A stretch of 64,000 bases of DNA, taken from positions 2,790,001 to 2,854,000 of the forward strand of contig NZ_CP036291.1 of the NCBI RefSeq assembly GCF_007750855.1. Direction: 5' to 3'. This DNA comes from Pirellulimonas nuda. Lineage in GTDB: Bacteria; Planctomycetota; Planctomycetia; Pirellulales; Lacipirellulaceae. Shown in pieces: positions 29,277-38,619 of the stretch (position 1 is the stretch's first letter; the number at the start of each line of letters is the position of its first letter). The notes under the pieces were generated by a model. That model made no database searches and was not told the origin of the DNA. It worked only from the letters and a program-made list of their open reading frames with translations. A program made the translations under genes and the position numbers.

Positions 29277-31234
29277 CGGAAAGAACCTCTTAATGGGGCA
29301 GCGGACGGAACAGCGCAACACTCCGGGCGTGCCGCTGCCCGCACGCGACTCAGCATCAAGCCGACAGCGGCAAGCATTAGGATCGCCCCCGAGGCAGGCT
29401 CAGGCACGGTCGCCGCGGTGATCGCGGCGACCGCCGTGCCGGCGCCGAAGTTGTTTTTCCAGAGGTTGTAGTCGGCCTGGGTGTACGTTGTCCCGAGGCC
29501 GTCGCGCCACACGGTGTAGTCGGCCGCGTTCACGGAACCGTCGCCGTTAAAGTCACCATCCAGGTTTGGCGTGGCGATGATCGGCCCGTAGGTGACGACG
29601 CCCACAAGTGGGCCGCCGGGAGTGTTGAACTCGATCTGCAGGTCGCGTGTGCCGCTGACGTTGTTGTAAATGTCCCCAAGGTTGAAGGCCGCGTTCTGAT
29701 TGAGCGTGACTGATCCGGAGCGGAGCAACTGAGACAGCGCCGTGGGTGTTGGCGTGGCGTTCTCCCAGCCGCTGACGATGTCGAAATCGGCCGGCTGCAA
29801 AGAGCCCGACGCGGAAATCACCGAAAAGCCGTCAATGGTGACTTGGAACGGCGAGTCGTTCTTGAGCTGCGCGTCCCCCGTCGTTGGGTCGACGGTAAGA
29901 CGGATGTTGTTGACAACGCCGGTCCCCTCGTACACCACATTCCCCCTCGTGATCGAACCGTCCGCCTCCCGGTACTCAAGAACTAGGTCGCGCGGGTCTA
30001 CGCCAAACGCGGGGTAAACCGGAGCAAAGATGGTTCCCAGGTCTTTCGAGAAACTGCCGTTGATGCTGGTGGCTCCGGAGCGCCTTAGTTCACTGATTGC
30101 GTTGCTCGAAGTGGCGGTCTCTTCCCAGCCGGCCACCGGCTGGTCCGCTAGGCTGTTCCACACGGCTTGGGAGTTGTTGAGGGCGCCGAGCGACGAGAGG
30201 ATCGAGTAGCCGTCGATCGACACCGGCGTCGCCCCTTGGTTCTCAAGCAAGACCCGGTTCTGGTCTAGATTGACGCGGAGCGTCAGCAGTTGGGCCACCG
30301 ACAATTGCACGATTGAGCCGAGTCCACCGCTAACGGTCCGCACCTTGTAGCCGCCCCCACCCGTGGGAGTGGGCGCGGACGACAGGTCGATCGTCGCGAA
30401 GCCCCCCTGCACGCTCCCTGCGTCGACTAGGTTCCAAGTGTTGCCGACGGCCGGGGTGACGGCGCCGCCAAACTCAACGCGGAGCGCCCCGCCGAGCGTC
30501 GCGGCGCCCGACGCGCGGATCGCCGAGTGCGTCGTTTGTGAGGTGATCTCGGCGACCAGCGTGCTTTGGCCGGAGAATGCAACATTCCCGCCGGCCAGGA
30601 AGTTGACGTTGGGCCCGGTGACCCGCGTGGTCCGGCCCAGGGTGGCATTGCCGACGATCTGCACCGACGCCGTGCCGCTGGCGCCCGCGCCCAGCGTCAA
30701 AGAACTGCCCGCGGCCCCTCCCACCGTGAGCGATTGGCCGGCAAGCGTTCCGCCACGAGCGACCGAGGCGACCCCCAGGCCGCTCTGGCCGATGACGATG
30801 TTGCCGTTGGAGCCGTCGGATGTCCACGGGGTCGCGGTCAGGCGGCCGCCGGAGCGGATCTCGAGCGTCCCGCTGTCTGCGGCGCCCTGCCCTAGCAGCA
30901 CCCCGCCGGGGTTGGGCTGAGACAGGCTTCCGTCTGGCATAATGGCGACGAATGCAGTACCGCCGTTGTTGATGGTACCGATTTCGTCAAAGCCGGCCCC
31001 CGGTACAAAAGTCTCCCCGAGCCCGTTGTCCCAGTTGTTGCTTAAGCCATCGGCCCCATCGACGCCGTACCAGTCGTCCACACCGGCGACCTGCCAGAAC
31101 TGGTTGGCAGACTGGGCGGGATTGGCCAGCAGCACGGTCACGCCGGCAACGGCAACACAACGCCACCAGCTCCGGCTTGCGGGGCGAGGGGCTCCGGCAA
31201 CACCGCGAGAGCGTGGCGTTTGCATAGCGAGCAT
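29273..31234 (-). CDS. PEP-CTERM protein with passenger-like beta repeats and twin GYSI domains
   Basis: 653 residues from the ATG at 31234, preceded by AAGGAT; an in-frame ATG at 31303 would add 23 residues without signal character. The signal segment is WWRCVAVAGVTVLLANPAQS. The first 300 residues resemble beta-helix passenger repeats of surface proteins (SGTLEIRSGGRLTATP, SGLGVASVARGGTLAGQSLT). Then come two copies of a roughly 115-residue domain (IDGYSILSSLGALNN with SLADQPVAGWEE, and IDGFSVISASGSLQP with VSGWENATPTPTALSQL), also found twice in the dehydrogenase-like protein at 22035-24677. The end has [20 protein letters not shown], a second loop YTQADYNLWKNNFG and TVPEPASGAIL. It is first in a four-gene minus-strand run and its stop overlaps the next start. 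Probably a surface or adhesion protein (inference). Confidence 0.8.
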   Translation of the reverse strand: MLAMQTPRSRGVAGAPRPASRSWWRCVAVAGVTVLLANPAQSANQFWQVAGVDDWYGVDGADGLSNNWDNGLGETFVPGAGFDEIGTINNGGTAFVAIMPDGSLSQPNPGGVLLGQGAADSGTLEIRSGGRLTATPWTSDGSNGNIVIGQSGLGVASVARGGTLAGQSLTVGGAAGSSLTLGAGASGTASVQIVGNATLGRTTRVTGPNVNFLAGGNVAFSGQSTLVAEITSQTTHSAIRASGAATLGGALRVEFGGAVTPAVGNTWNLVDAGSVQGGFATIDLSSAPTPTGGGGYKVRTVSGGLGSIVQLSVAQLLTLRVNLDQNRVLLENQGATPVSIDGYSILSSLGALNNSQAVWNSLADQPVAGWEETATSSNAISELRRSGATSINGSFSKDLGTIFAPVYPAFGVDPRDLVLEYREADGSITRGNVVYEGTGVVNNIRLTVDPTTGDAQLKNDSPFQVTIDGFSVISASGSLQPADFDIVSGWENATPTPTALSQLLRSGSVTLNQNAAFNLGDIYNNVSGTRDLQIEFNTPGGPLVGVVTYGPIIATPNLDGDFNGDGSVNAADYTVWRDGLGTTYTQADYNLWKNNFGAGTAVAAITAATVPEPASGAILMLAAVGLMLSRVRAAARPECCAVPSAAPLRGSFR

Positions 31235-31633
31235 GGGCAGATCCTTCGGCGATACGAAAGGCCGGCGGGCGCAAGACCAGACGGCTGATTTGAGATAAGT
31301 CATCTAAAAGCGATAAGAGAGACCAGAAAAGGCCGTCGTGTCGATCCGTTGCCAGCCTCCTGGGGTCAGCAAGGCGGAAAACGCTCCGCCCGCTCTGGCA
31401 CCACTATATCCACTCAAGATGCCGAACCTTTCCAAATAAATCGAGTGAAAAATTGGTCATCGCTCGTGCACTATCCTGCGGCGAGTGCGCCGCAGCGGCT
31501 ACTTGTTACTGGGCATTTTTTTTGGAAAACTTCGCCCGGCGTGTTGGATACTGTCAGAAGATAGCCTAAACAGCGGCGCGCGCCTCGCGAGCGGTCGGCA
31601 GCCGCCTTATCTGCTTACCGCGGTCATGGCGTT
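31235..31633. other. Divergent intergenic region before the ECF sigma gene
   Basis: About 400 bp, less GC-rich than the genes. It should contain the promoter of the PEP-CTERM run (minus) and of the sigma/FecR pair (plus). A perfect 8-bp-stem hairpin lies at 31476-31495 and a run of eight T at 31516-31523. No coding frame recognised. Confidence 0.5.
31476..31495. promoter_or_regulatory. Perfect hairpin in the ECF sigma upstream region
   Basis: CTGCGGCG, loop AGTG, CGCCGCAG. A T8 run follows 20 bases later, too far for a standard terminator. It could be an attenuator or operator for the sigma/FecR genes starting about 140 bp downstream; this is a guess. Confidence 0.35.
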
Positions 31634-32167
31634 TTGAAGCATCAATCCGAGGTCGAGGAGTTCGTCGTGCTCATCGGCGAGCACTACGCCTCGCTGCACG
31701 GATACATCGCGTCGCTCGTGTACAACACGTCGGACGTTGACGACGTGCTGCAAGAAACCTGCGTAACTTTGTGGCGGAAGCGGGAGGAGTTCGACAGGAG
31801 CAAGGACTTCTATCGCTGGGCATGTGGGTTCGCGTATATCGAAGTGCTGCGTTGCCGCCAGCGGACCGCGAGGAGCCGGCTATGGTTCGATGAAGAGACG
31901 ACCCACGCGCTGGCGGACGAGCTCAACGCCCAACCGCTGTGGGCCAGCCTGAGGAGCGAGGCCCTATCGCGTTGCCTTTCCGTGCTGCCCGCCCGGGATA
32001 GGGAGATCATCGAGGCCCGCTACACCCACGAGCGGAGCGTTCCGGAGATCGGCGACGCTCTAGGCCGCCCCGCCAGCACTATCTACAAGAAGCTGATCCG
32101 AATCCGCGAACAACTCGCGGCTTGCATCCGAGCGAGCTTGGCACAGGAGGGTCACGCCGATGTCTGA
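31634..32167 (+). CDS. ECF sigma factor
   Basis: 177 residues from a TTG start at 31634; the nearest in-frame alternative further down would remove region 2. Region 2 is seen in LHGYIASLVYNTSDVDDVLQ followed by ETCVTLWRKREEFD and FYRWACGFAYIEVLRCRQR. Region 4 is LSVLPARDREIIEARYTHER and VPEIGDALGRPASTIYKKL. This is the pattern of the ECF sigma factors of planctomycetes and verrucomicrobia that pair with FecR-like proteins. The start of the FecR gene overlaps its end by 8 bp, so the two are translated together. It should direct RNA polymerase to a small set of promoters, perhaps the nearby surface-protein genes, but no shared promoter motif was established. A second such pair is at 40.9-43.1 kb. 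Confidence 0.9.
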   Translation: MKHQSEVEEFVVLIGEHYASLHGYIASLVYNTSDVDDVLQETCVTLWRKREEFDRSKDFYRWACGFAYIEVLRCRQRTARSRLWFDEETTHALADELNAQPLWASLRSEALSRCLSVLPARDREIIEARYTHERSVPEIGDALGRPASTIYKKLIRIREQLAACIRASLAQEGHADV

Positions 32168-33668
32168 CAACCCGCTTCCCAACACCTCGCCAATATCGAT
32201 TGGCGAGGTGCGACGGCTCGCTGCCGCGTTGTGCGACGACACGATCAGTCCGGACGATTTCCTCGCATTGCAGCATGCGATCAAACAGTCGCCGGAGTCT
32301 CGGGCCGCCTACCTAGAGATACGTCGGGTGCATGCCGGGTTATTGTGGAGGTCCCGCCGCAGCCGCAGAGTCGATGACGTCGATGTCACTACGGCGGCGC
32401 CGCATCGCGTCGGCGCGAGCAAGCCCGCCGGTGGGTTTGAGCGGCCCAGTCCGCCGCCCCGGGTCTACTGGGCGCACAGCGTCGGCGTCGCGATCGGGGC
32501 CCTCGCCTGCGCATTGCTGCTTGCGTTTGGCGTAAGTCATTGGCGTTCGGCCAGGGATACCCCAGGAGTCGCTGCAGAGTCGGTCGCCAAGATCGTGAAC
32601 GGATCGGAGGGCTGCCGCCTGTTTATCGGCGGCGTCAGCGCCGAGCTGCATCAGCCCATCGAGTTGCGGCCCGACGAGGAAGTGTGCCTGCTCTCCGGAT
32701 CGATCTACGTGCGGTTCAGCAGCGGGGTGCAGTCGGCGGTGCTGGCGCCGGCGGTTTTTACCCCGCGTTCGCCACTGTCGGTCGATATGGCCGAGGGCCG
32801 GTTGACCGCCGATGTTGGCGAGCTCGGCCACGGCTTCACCGTCGACACCCTTGAGGTGCAGGTAGTCGACCTAGGCACGGTGTTCGGGGTTTCTGCGTCG
32901 TCCGACAGGGGGACCGAGGTGGTGGTGTTTGACGGCGAGGTAGACATCAAGCCGCCCAAGCGTCGTGACGGCCCTCCCGTCCCCTTCACGGCCAAACGCG
33001 TCCACACAGGCGAAGGGGTCGAGATCGACCGCTTCAGCGGCGTCGCTCCGTTGGCGTCGTTCGTGAGCGCCGACTACGTGCTGCCCGACGAGCACTTTAC
33101 CCAGCAGATCAAGAGATCGGGGCGGGTCATCGCGTCAGTGTCCGACAACCTGATCCGCGACGAGGAGGCTTCGTACTTCTACGAGATCGTCGCCAGCGGA
33201 ATGTGCGAAGACGCGGTCGCCTACGCCGACCGCGGCTACCATCAGTGGAACGGCGTCGACGCGGCAGGCATGCCCCAGTACCTCCGCGGGGCCGATTTTG
33301 TGCGGGGTTTCAGCAATCTCAAGGGCATGTCCTCGTTCGAGATGTACGTCTCGGTCAAGCAGCCCTGCACGCTCTATGTGCTCTTTGATGACCGCGTGCC
33401 GACACCCGCATGGCTGGCAGAAGGTTTTGTCAACACGGGAGACAAGATCGGGCTCGACGAGGGGCCGCACGTCGACGAACGCAACCGGGTGTTGCGACGA
33501 AAGTTCCCAGGGCTAGGCCCGGGAAAGAGCATCGATCAGACCTTTACCATCTGGAAGAAAGATGTCACCAGCCCCGGCGTCGTGACTTGCGGGGCCAACG
33601 CCGCGAATGGGGGTTACAAGCAGATGTACGGGGTGGCCGCCGCCCCTCTCCCCGAGAGCGGCGCTTGA
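32160..33668 (+). CDS. FecR-domain transmembrane regulator with a large C-terminal outer domain
   Basis: 502 residues from the ATG at 32160, which overlaps the sigma gene by 8 bp. Residues 1-100 form a cytoplasmic helical part (IGEVRRLAAALCDDTISPDD), likely to bind the sigma factor. One membrane helix follows at about 107-127 (GVAIGALACALLLAFGV). The FecR domain is clear at about 145-290: SVDMAEGRLTADVGELGHGF, VQVVDLGTVFGVSAS and GTEVVVFDGEVDI. The last 190 residues are a separate domain (FYEIVASGMCEDAVAYADRG, YHQWNGVDAAGMPQYLRGAD, TLYVLFDDRVPTPAWL) of a type seen fused to FecR in planctomycetes; its ligand is unknown. It probably senses a signal at the outer face of the membrane and controls the sigma factor. 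No TonB-type receptor gene is adjacent, unlike the classical Fec system. Confidence 0.85.
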   Translation: MSDNPLPNTSPISIGEVRRLAAALCDDTISPDDFLALQHAIKQSPESRAAYLEIRRVHAGLLWRSRRSRRVDDVDVTTAAPHRVGASKPAGGFERPSPPPRVYWAHSVGVAIGALACALLLAFGVSHWRSARDTPGVAAESVAKIVNGSEGCRLFIGGVSAELHQPIELRPDEEVCLLSGSIYVRFSSGVQSAVLAPAVFTPRSPLSVDMAEGRLTADVGELGHGFTVDTLEVQVVDLGTVFGVSASSDRGTEVVVFDGEVDIKPPKRRDGPPVPFTAKRVHTGEGVEIDRFSGVAPLASFVSADYVLPDEHFTQQIKRSGRVIASVSDNLIRDEEASYFYEIVASGMCEDAVAYADRGYHQWNGVDAAGMPQYLRGADFVRGFSNLKGMSSFEMYVSVKQPCTLYVLFDDRVPTPAWLAEGFVNTGDKIGLDEGPHVDERNRVLRRKFPGLGPGKSIDQTFTIWKKDVTSPGVVTCGANAANGGYKQMYGVAAAPLPESGA

Positions 33669-33830
33669 CGCCCTTGCACTGACACCGCGGCTCCCTGACC
33701 TACTCTGGTCAGTTGTCGCGATTTGCTCAGCCGACCGCTCGAATAAGCCGCGGGAATGCAGTTTCGTCCACCAATTCTGGCGCAAACCTCTCAAGCGATC
33801 AGTAGTGGGCGGCTCGAAACTCCACCTCCC

Positions 33831-35297
33831 TCACGGCGCCCCCTCGGAGAGGCTTGGCAGCGAGCGCATCAGCCTCTGCTTGACCGCGGTGTAGCGCTCG
33901 TTGTCCGCCAAGTTGTTCCATTCCTGGGTATCGCTCTGGTGATCGTACAGTTCACAGGAGCCATCGGAGTAGCGAATCAGCCGCCAGCGGAGGTCGCGGG
34001 CCGAGTAGACTCCCTTGTTGACCGTTGTGATTACGACCCGGTTGGTCCGGGTTTCGGGCCGGAGTAGCTGAGGGACGAGCGAAACTCCATCGAGCCCCGG
34101 CTTGGGGTCCAAGCCGCACATCTGGATTAGAGTCGGGTACAAATCGATCAACCCCACCGTCTCTTCGCACCGCCCGCCGGTGGCGTACAAGCCGGCGTCT
34201 CTCTTAGGGGGCACGATCACCAGCGGCACTCGAGTGGAGCGTTCCCACCCCGTGGTTTTCCCCCAATGCTCTTTTTCGCCCAGGTGCCAGCCGTGGTCGC
34301 TCCACAGAACTACGAGCGTGTTCTCCGCGTGCGGGCTTTCGTCGAGCGCGTCGAGCAATTCGCCGATCTGCGCGTCGACGAAGGAGATGCATGCCAGGTA
34401 GGCAGCCACGGCCTGCTTCCACTGGCCGTGCCGCAGCACGCTCTGGTGCAGCCCCGCGGTGTCGATGGAGTGGGCTAGCGAGACGGCCTCCGTTCCTAAG
34501 TCGTCCAGGTCGTTGGAGGGGACTTGCGGGACCGTCGTTTGGGCTGCGGGGTACATGTCGAAGTACTTGCGCGGCGCATACAGCGGAATGTGTGGTCGAT
34601 AGAAGCCGGTCGCCAGGAAGAACGGGGTCTTCGTGGCGGCTCCGTCGCGTAGTTGCTCCGCAGACCAGTTCGCGATCTTGCCGTCGCCCATTGCTTCGTC
34701 GTGGACGTCGACGGCGCCCCAATCGAACGAACTGAACCGGCCCGGCTGCAGCCGCTCTCGGTCGTTGGGCATGCCGTTGAGCGGTCGCAGCGGCAATCGT
34801 GACGACAGGGGCGCCGAAAGCGGTTCCTTGCTGTGGTAGGGGCTCCACCGCTGCTCGGTGAAGAACGCGGCGTCGTACAAGTCTCGGAACTCGCGGTGCA
34901 TCAGTTTTCCGGCGCCCAACGTTCGATAGCCGTGGGCGTGAAAGTACTCCGGTAGCAGCGTCAGTTTGGGCCTGAGCTTGCGGATCTGTTGCTGGTTGTC
35001 GTACACGCCCGTATGAAAGGGCTGTTGGCCGCTGAACACCGCCGCTCTGGAGGGGCAGCACAACGGCGCTGCGCAGTGTGCGCTCAAGAACACGACGCCC
35101 CGCCGCGCCAATCGGTCCATATTGGGAGTCTTGACCTGCGGGTGGCCATCGAGGAAGCCCACCCAGTCGTTCAGGTCGTCAACAGCAATAAAGAGCACGT
35201 TCGGACGAGCCCGAGCGGGCGACGTTCCCAGGGCGACAGCCAACAGGAAGGCCGTCAACGCGGCGCACGACTTGAATCGACTTTTCTCAGCAAACAT
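33831..35297 (-). CDS. Sulfatase, iduronate-2-sulfatase-like
   Basis: 488 residues from the ATG at 35297. The signal peptide is CAALTAFLLAVALGTSPARA. The core starts RPNVLFIAVDDLNDWVGFLD, with metal-binding Asp residues. The formylglycine motif is CCPSR (Cys80), followed by AAVFSGQQPFHTGVYDN. GKLMHREF and LWSDHGWHLGEKEHWGKTTG complete the active-site motifs of this group. The gene ends normally. It should cleave sulfate esters from uronic or neutral sugars outside the cytoplasm. It is convergent with the ECF/FecR operon, whose stop is 163 bp away. No PEP-CTERM tail is present. The substrate cannot be predicted from sequence alone. Confidence 0.92.
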   Translation of the reverse strand: MFAEKSRFKSCAALTAFLLAVALGTSPARARPNVLFIAVDDLNDWVGFLDGHPQVKTPNMDRLARRGVVFLSAHCAAPLCCPSRAAVFSGQQPFHTGVYDNQQQIRKLRPKLTLLPEYFHAHGYRTLGAGKLMHREFRDLYDAAFFTEQRWSPYHSKEPLSAPLSSRLPLRPLNGMPNDRERLQPGRFSSFDWGAVDVHDEAMGDGKIANWSAEQLRDGAATKTPFFLATGFYRPHIPLYAPRKYFDMYPAAQTTVPQVPSNDLDDLGTEAVSLAHSIDTAGLHQSVLRHGQWKQAVAAYLACISFVDAQIGELLDALDESPHAENTLVVLWSDHGWHLGEKEHWGKTTGWERSTRVPLVIVPPKRDAGLYATGGRCEETVGLIDLYPTLIQMCGLDPKPGLDGVSLVPQLLRPETRTNRVVITTVNKGVYSARDLRWRLIRYSDGSCELYDHQSDTQEWNNLADNERYTAVKQRLMRSLPSLSEGAP

Positions 35298-36029
35298 CCT
35301 AAGTCTCCCGTCGATCTCGGCTGCCGTGTACTAGAAGCGTCAAGCAACAGCCCCAGCGCCGTGGGGCCAGATGGATCTTGAGCGACGATTCTTATGAGCA
35401 TAAGGCCGCTAACCTCGGCCTGCCAGTTGGGCCTTTCGCCGTTCTGCGACTTGTGGAGAAGGCCATCTCGGGCCAGGCACGCCGGGACCAAGATAGTCGG
35501 CTCAGGACCAAGCCGAACCAGGGCGACCGCCGCACCTCGGCCTCGATCGCCAGCGGCATGACCGAAGCTCCAACGCTGTTGCTGCAGGATGCGAGAACGC
35601 GCGGCGCCCACCGATCAAGTCGACGACGAAGGGGCTAGTGTAGTGCGTCACTTTTACCTGATCATATCGATCGCCGATTTGGGCGGTCGGTTTCAGCTGG
35701 AAACACTAATCTGTCCCGAAGAGGCCTCCGCAGATAAGGTCACCTCTGATTGATGCAGTACACTAGAACCCGCTCTGATCCAAAAAACCCTATGCGCAAA
35801 ATTTCACGAGCCCCCTTCCTTCGAGCCCGAGTTGAGGTTTCCCGCCCACAAGAAACCCAGATGGACCAGCGGTTTCGAGTTGTGGGTGACTCACCCTCGC
35901 GGCGATACACAGCCCAAGGGACTGACGGATTTCTCCGGGTGGGCTTGGGGAGGTCAAAACTGACCAGAGCGGCTGCTGCCCCCCGCCGCTCCGATCAGGT
36001 CACGCAGCTAATGACTGCTCGAAAGGGTT
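35298..36029. other. Intergenic region, no gene seen
   Basis: About 730 bp upstream of the sulfatase gene and downstream of the PEP-CTERM gene at 36030. Short frames exist on both strands but none resembles a protein family. The part from 35640 to 35760 is more AT-rich and is the likeliest place for the sulfatase promoter. Confidence 0.4.
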
Positions 36030-38024
36030 TCAGCATGAGTGACGACGCGTTACAGCAATAGCGGCACACGCCAGCAACATTAGGCCGAGGGTCGCCGGTT
36101 CGGGCACCGAGGCTTGGGATGCACTAAGACCGGCCGACGCGGGCGAGCCGAAACTGTTCTTCCATACGGTGTAGTCGCCTGCATCGACCGTCGCAGACCC
36201 GTTGCCAGTTCCGGGAGGCAGCACGGACTCATTGGCGCCGAGGTTGTCCCGCCACACGGTGTAGTCGGCAGCGTCTACGAAGCCATCGCCATTGAAGTCA
36301 CCCGGAAGATTGACAACTAGGGCAGCAATCGCGGTTACGTCTTGCGCGTCGAAGAACAGGTCCCCGGTCAGGTCAAAGTCGTTTAGATTTAGTGAGGCTA
36401 GCACATCGGCTGGCAAGTTAAACGCCGGGGTATTCAACAGCTCGTTTTGCCTGTCCACCGCGGGCGTGCCGCCGTTTCCGTCGAGGTAGAGCTGCGCCAA
36501 GGCGACGTCGGCCTGGGTGACCGAGCCATCCTTGTTGACATCGCCCGCCGGTATGCTGAACAGCTTGACCAGAGAGATGTTGTCGATCTGCACCTGAGAG
36601 ACAACCTGCCCGTTCGCCTGGTCATTCGGCACGGGAGTGCCTCCAGGAAAGTTGGGAATGTCCGTGGTGTTCAGCGATTGCAGAATTAGGTTCACCTGTT
36701 GACCGCTGTTCTTGGCCGCTTGGAGAGTGGCGCCACTAACCGAGACGACCTGCCGGTCGCCCGCAGTGAGACTGCTCAGTTGGTTCTCGAACAACGAGAC
36801 GGCTCCCGCTGAGCTCGCATCGGTTTGGTTGGCTCCGAGCGTCAGTGCAGCCTTGAGGTTCGAGTTCGGGTTTGAGTCGCGGTTGGCGAAATTCAAGTCG
36901 AAGGCGAACTCGTAAGTAGCGGCGGCGTCGATGACCACCCCGTTCAGAATATCCGTCTGAACAACGCCGTTGAGGTAACCTCCCGCCGAGTTGAGTGAGA
37001 ACCGTTCGGCGCCCGTAGCCCAGTGGGTGTCGAGGTAGTAGGAACCGTCATCGCCAATATCCAAAACTCCCCCATTGGCTACAGCTTCAACGATCGAATT
37101 GGGGTTGTTGTTGTACGGTTTCCACTCGTCGACGTCCCCGGTGTTCCCTCGGAAGGGGCCAAAGTTTCCATTGCCCCCGTTAATGTTGAATGCACCATTG
37201 TTCGGGCCATTAAGCACCACGTTGCTCGTGTCCGAGAGGTCGCCGTTGCGAACGATGTTGGTAAGAGGAGGCGAGATCAAAGGAAACGCTTCGGCAGCGG
37301 TAGTCCGGCCGACCAGTACATTGTCAATCGAGAACACCGTCCCAAGCAGGGCGGCGATTCCGGCCGCGTCTTTCGGGAGGGCATCGACCGGATCGATACG
37401 TAGATTATTGTAGGTGCCGTTCCACGACGGACTGTTAAAGTCGCGCTGAATCGTGTAGGTGTGCCAGTTGTTGTCGAGCGGCAACTCTGGCAGGGCGCCC
37501 CCGGACGGCACCTCATAGAAGTTCACGCCGTTGGTCGGGGCGCCATTCTGCCCGCTCTGCAAGAAGCTCCTTCCTTTGATCCTCGGATCTGGGGCAGTGG
37601 AACCGGAGACAGCCGGATCGTTGGGGGGAAGGACGTCAAACTTCAAGTCAAACTGAACAATATCGTACTGGCCCGGAAGGTCGCCGACGGTGATGGGATT
37701 GGCGCCAAGCCCTTTGTTGACGTAGGAGTCGGTTTCCCCATTCCCACCAAGAGGGACGACGTTTTGGAGCGCGCCATCGGTGTTTTGCAGCGGAGCGGTC
37801 GTCCCGGTATTGGTCGTCCCGCTTGCCATCCTTACCGCTCCCCAGCCATCAATCCCGCCGCCATTGAAGGCGGAAATAATTCGCGTGTTATAGACGGAAG
37901 GAGCGCCCACTCCATCGACCCAAGCTTGAGCATTCGCTTCAGGGCTGATCAGCGCCAGTGACAGGGTGCAGAGCGGCACGACAGCAACCAGGCGCAGTCG
38001 GGCCGGGGTACCTACGATTCTCAT
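36030..38024 (-). CDS. PEP-CTERM protein with two dockerin-like regions, function unknown
   Basis: 664 residues from the ATG at 38024, which has AGGAG six bases upstream; the frame is open further to 38342 without meaning. The signal peptide is RLVAVVPLCTLSLALISPEA. Residues about 30-270 and 270-470 look like two beta-sandwich domains (INGGNGNFGPFRGNTGDVDE; YEFAFDLNFANRDSNPNSNL), possibly carbohydrate-binding. Then come dockerin-like loops in two groups: DVNKDGSVTQADVALAQLYL with a second loop LTGDLFFDAQDVTAI, and [19 protein letters not shown] with SATVDAGDYTVWKNSFG. The tail is VPEPATLGLMLLACAAIAV and RRHSC. Two dockerin-like groups in one protein are unusual in this window. No catalytic motif is recognised. 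A surface-attached binding protein is the likely role. Confidence 0.78.
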   Translation of the reverse strand: MRIVGTPARLRLVAVVPLCTLSLALISPEANAQAWVDGVGAPSVYNTRIISAFNGGGIDGWGAVRMASGTTNTGTTAPLQNTDGALQNVVPLGGNGETDSYVNKGLGANPITVGDLPGQYDIVQFDLKFDVLPPNDPAVSGSTAPDPRIKGRSFLQSGQNGAPTNGVNFYEVPSGGALPELPLDNNWHTYTIQRDFNSPSWNGTYNNLRIDPVDALPKDAAGIAALLGTVFSIDNVLVGRTTAAEAFPLISPPLTNIVRNGDLSDTSNVVLNGPNNGAFNINGGNGNFGPFRGNTGDVDEWKPYNNNPNSIVEAVANGGVLDIGDDGSYYLDTHWATGAERFSLNSAGGYLNGVVQTDILNGVVIDAAATYEFAFDLNFANRDSNPNSNLKAALTLGANQTDASSAGAVSLFENQLSSLTAGDRQVVSVSGATLQAAKNSGQQVNLILQSLNTTDIPNFPGGTPVPNDQANGQVVSQVQIDNISLVKLFSIPAGDVNKDGSVTQADVALAQLYLDGNGGTPAVDRQNELLNTPAFNLPADVLASLNLNDFDLTGDLFFDAQDVTAIAALVVNLPGDFNGDGFVDAADYTVWRDNLGANESVLPPGTGNGSATVDAGDYTVWKNSFGSPASAGLSASQASVPEPATLGLMLLACAAIAVTRRHSC

Positions 38025-38619
38025 GAGGACTCCTGCAGGTTTCCGTGACAAAGAGTGAAAAAAGAGCCCAGAATCGGCAGAAAAGCGGGAAATATGTAGC
38101 CAAGTCTCGATGGGACAAGCGGTCGCCGGCATTGTGCGACTAAGCATTACGCGCCCCGGTGCCAGGATTGGACAGAAAGAATTGAGGGAACTGGCGAAAA
38201 GTTTCGACGCCCTCCCGAGGTCGAAGCGTCCGCGGCGCCTGCGGTGGCGGGATTGCGTGCGCTTGCAAGCCCGGCTCTGGCCGGGCCGGCGATGCGACGA
38301 CTCTCCGGGCCGAAACGACGATCGCAACCTCGACGCGACCATGGGCGGTGGCCATTCCCCGCTGTTTCCGTGCTTTTTCGCGGGGGGGGGGGGGGGGGGG
38401 CTGAGTTTTTTCGGTCCAATTCGGACCGCTTGAGACGTGATCCGGTACCGCGAATACAGATGTCGGCTTCTCCAGCGGCCAATTCCATCAGCGAGCAGTC
38501 CCGGTAGTGGCGTAGCTCTTGTAGCAAGTTAGAGGCTTATGGTGGGGAGCTTCTTCTGGTGTGCGAACGATCTGCGTTTGCCCTGCAAGACATGGCTTAT
38601 TTGACTCATCGAGTAATTC
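38025..38619. other. Divergent intergenic region with poly-G tract
   Basis: About 595 bp between the PEP-CTERM gene and the divergent DUF1559 gene. It holds a run of 19 G at 38382-38400. No gene recognised; the promoters of both neighbours must be here. Confidence 0.5.
38382..38400. repeat. Homopolymer run of 19 G
   Basis: Nineteen consecutive G, flanked by cgc and ctgagt, about 220 bp before the DUF1559 start. Such tracts change length by slippage, and are also frequent assembly errors. Confidence 0.9.

Noticed and set aside
35298-36029. Possible tRNA or small RNA in the long gap
   Set aside because: No cloverleaf or terminator-like structure could be made out by eye.
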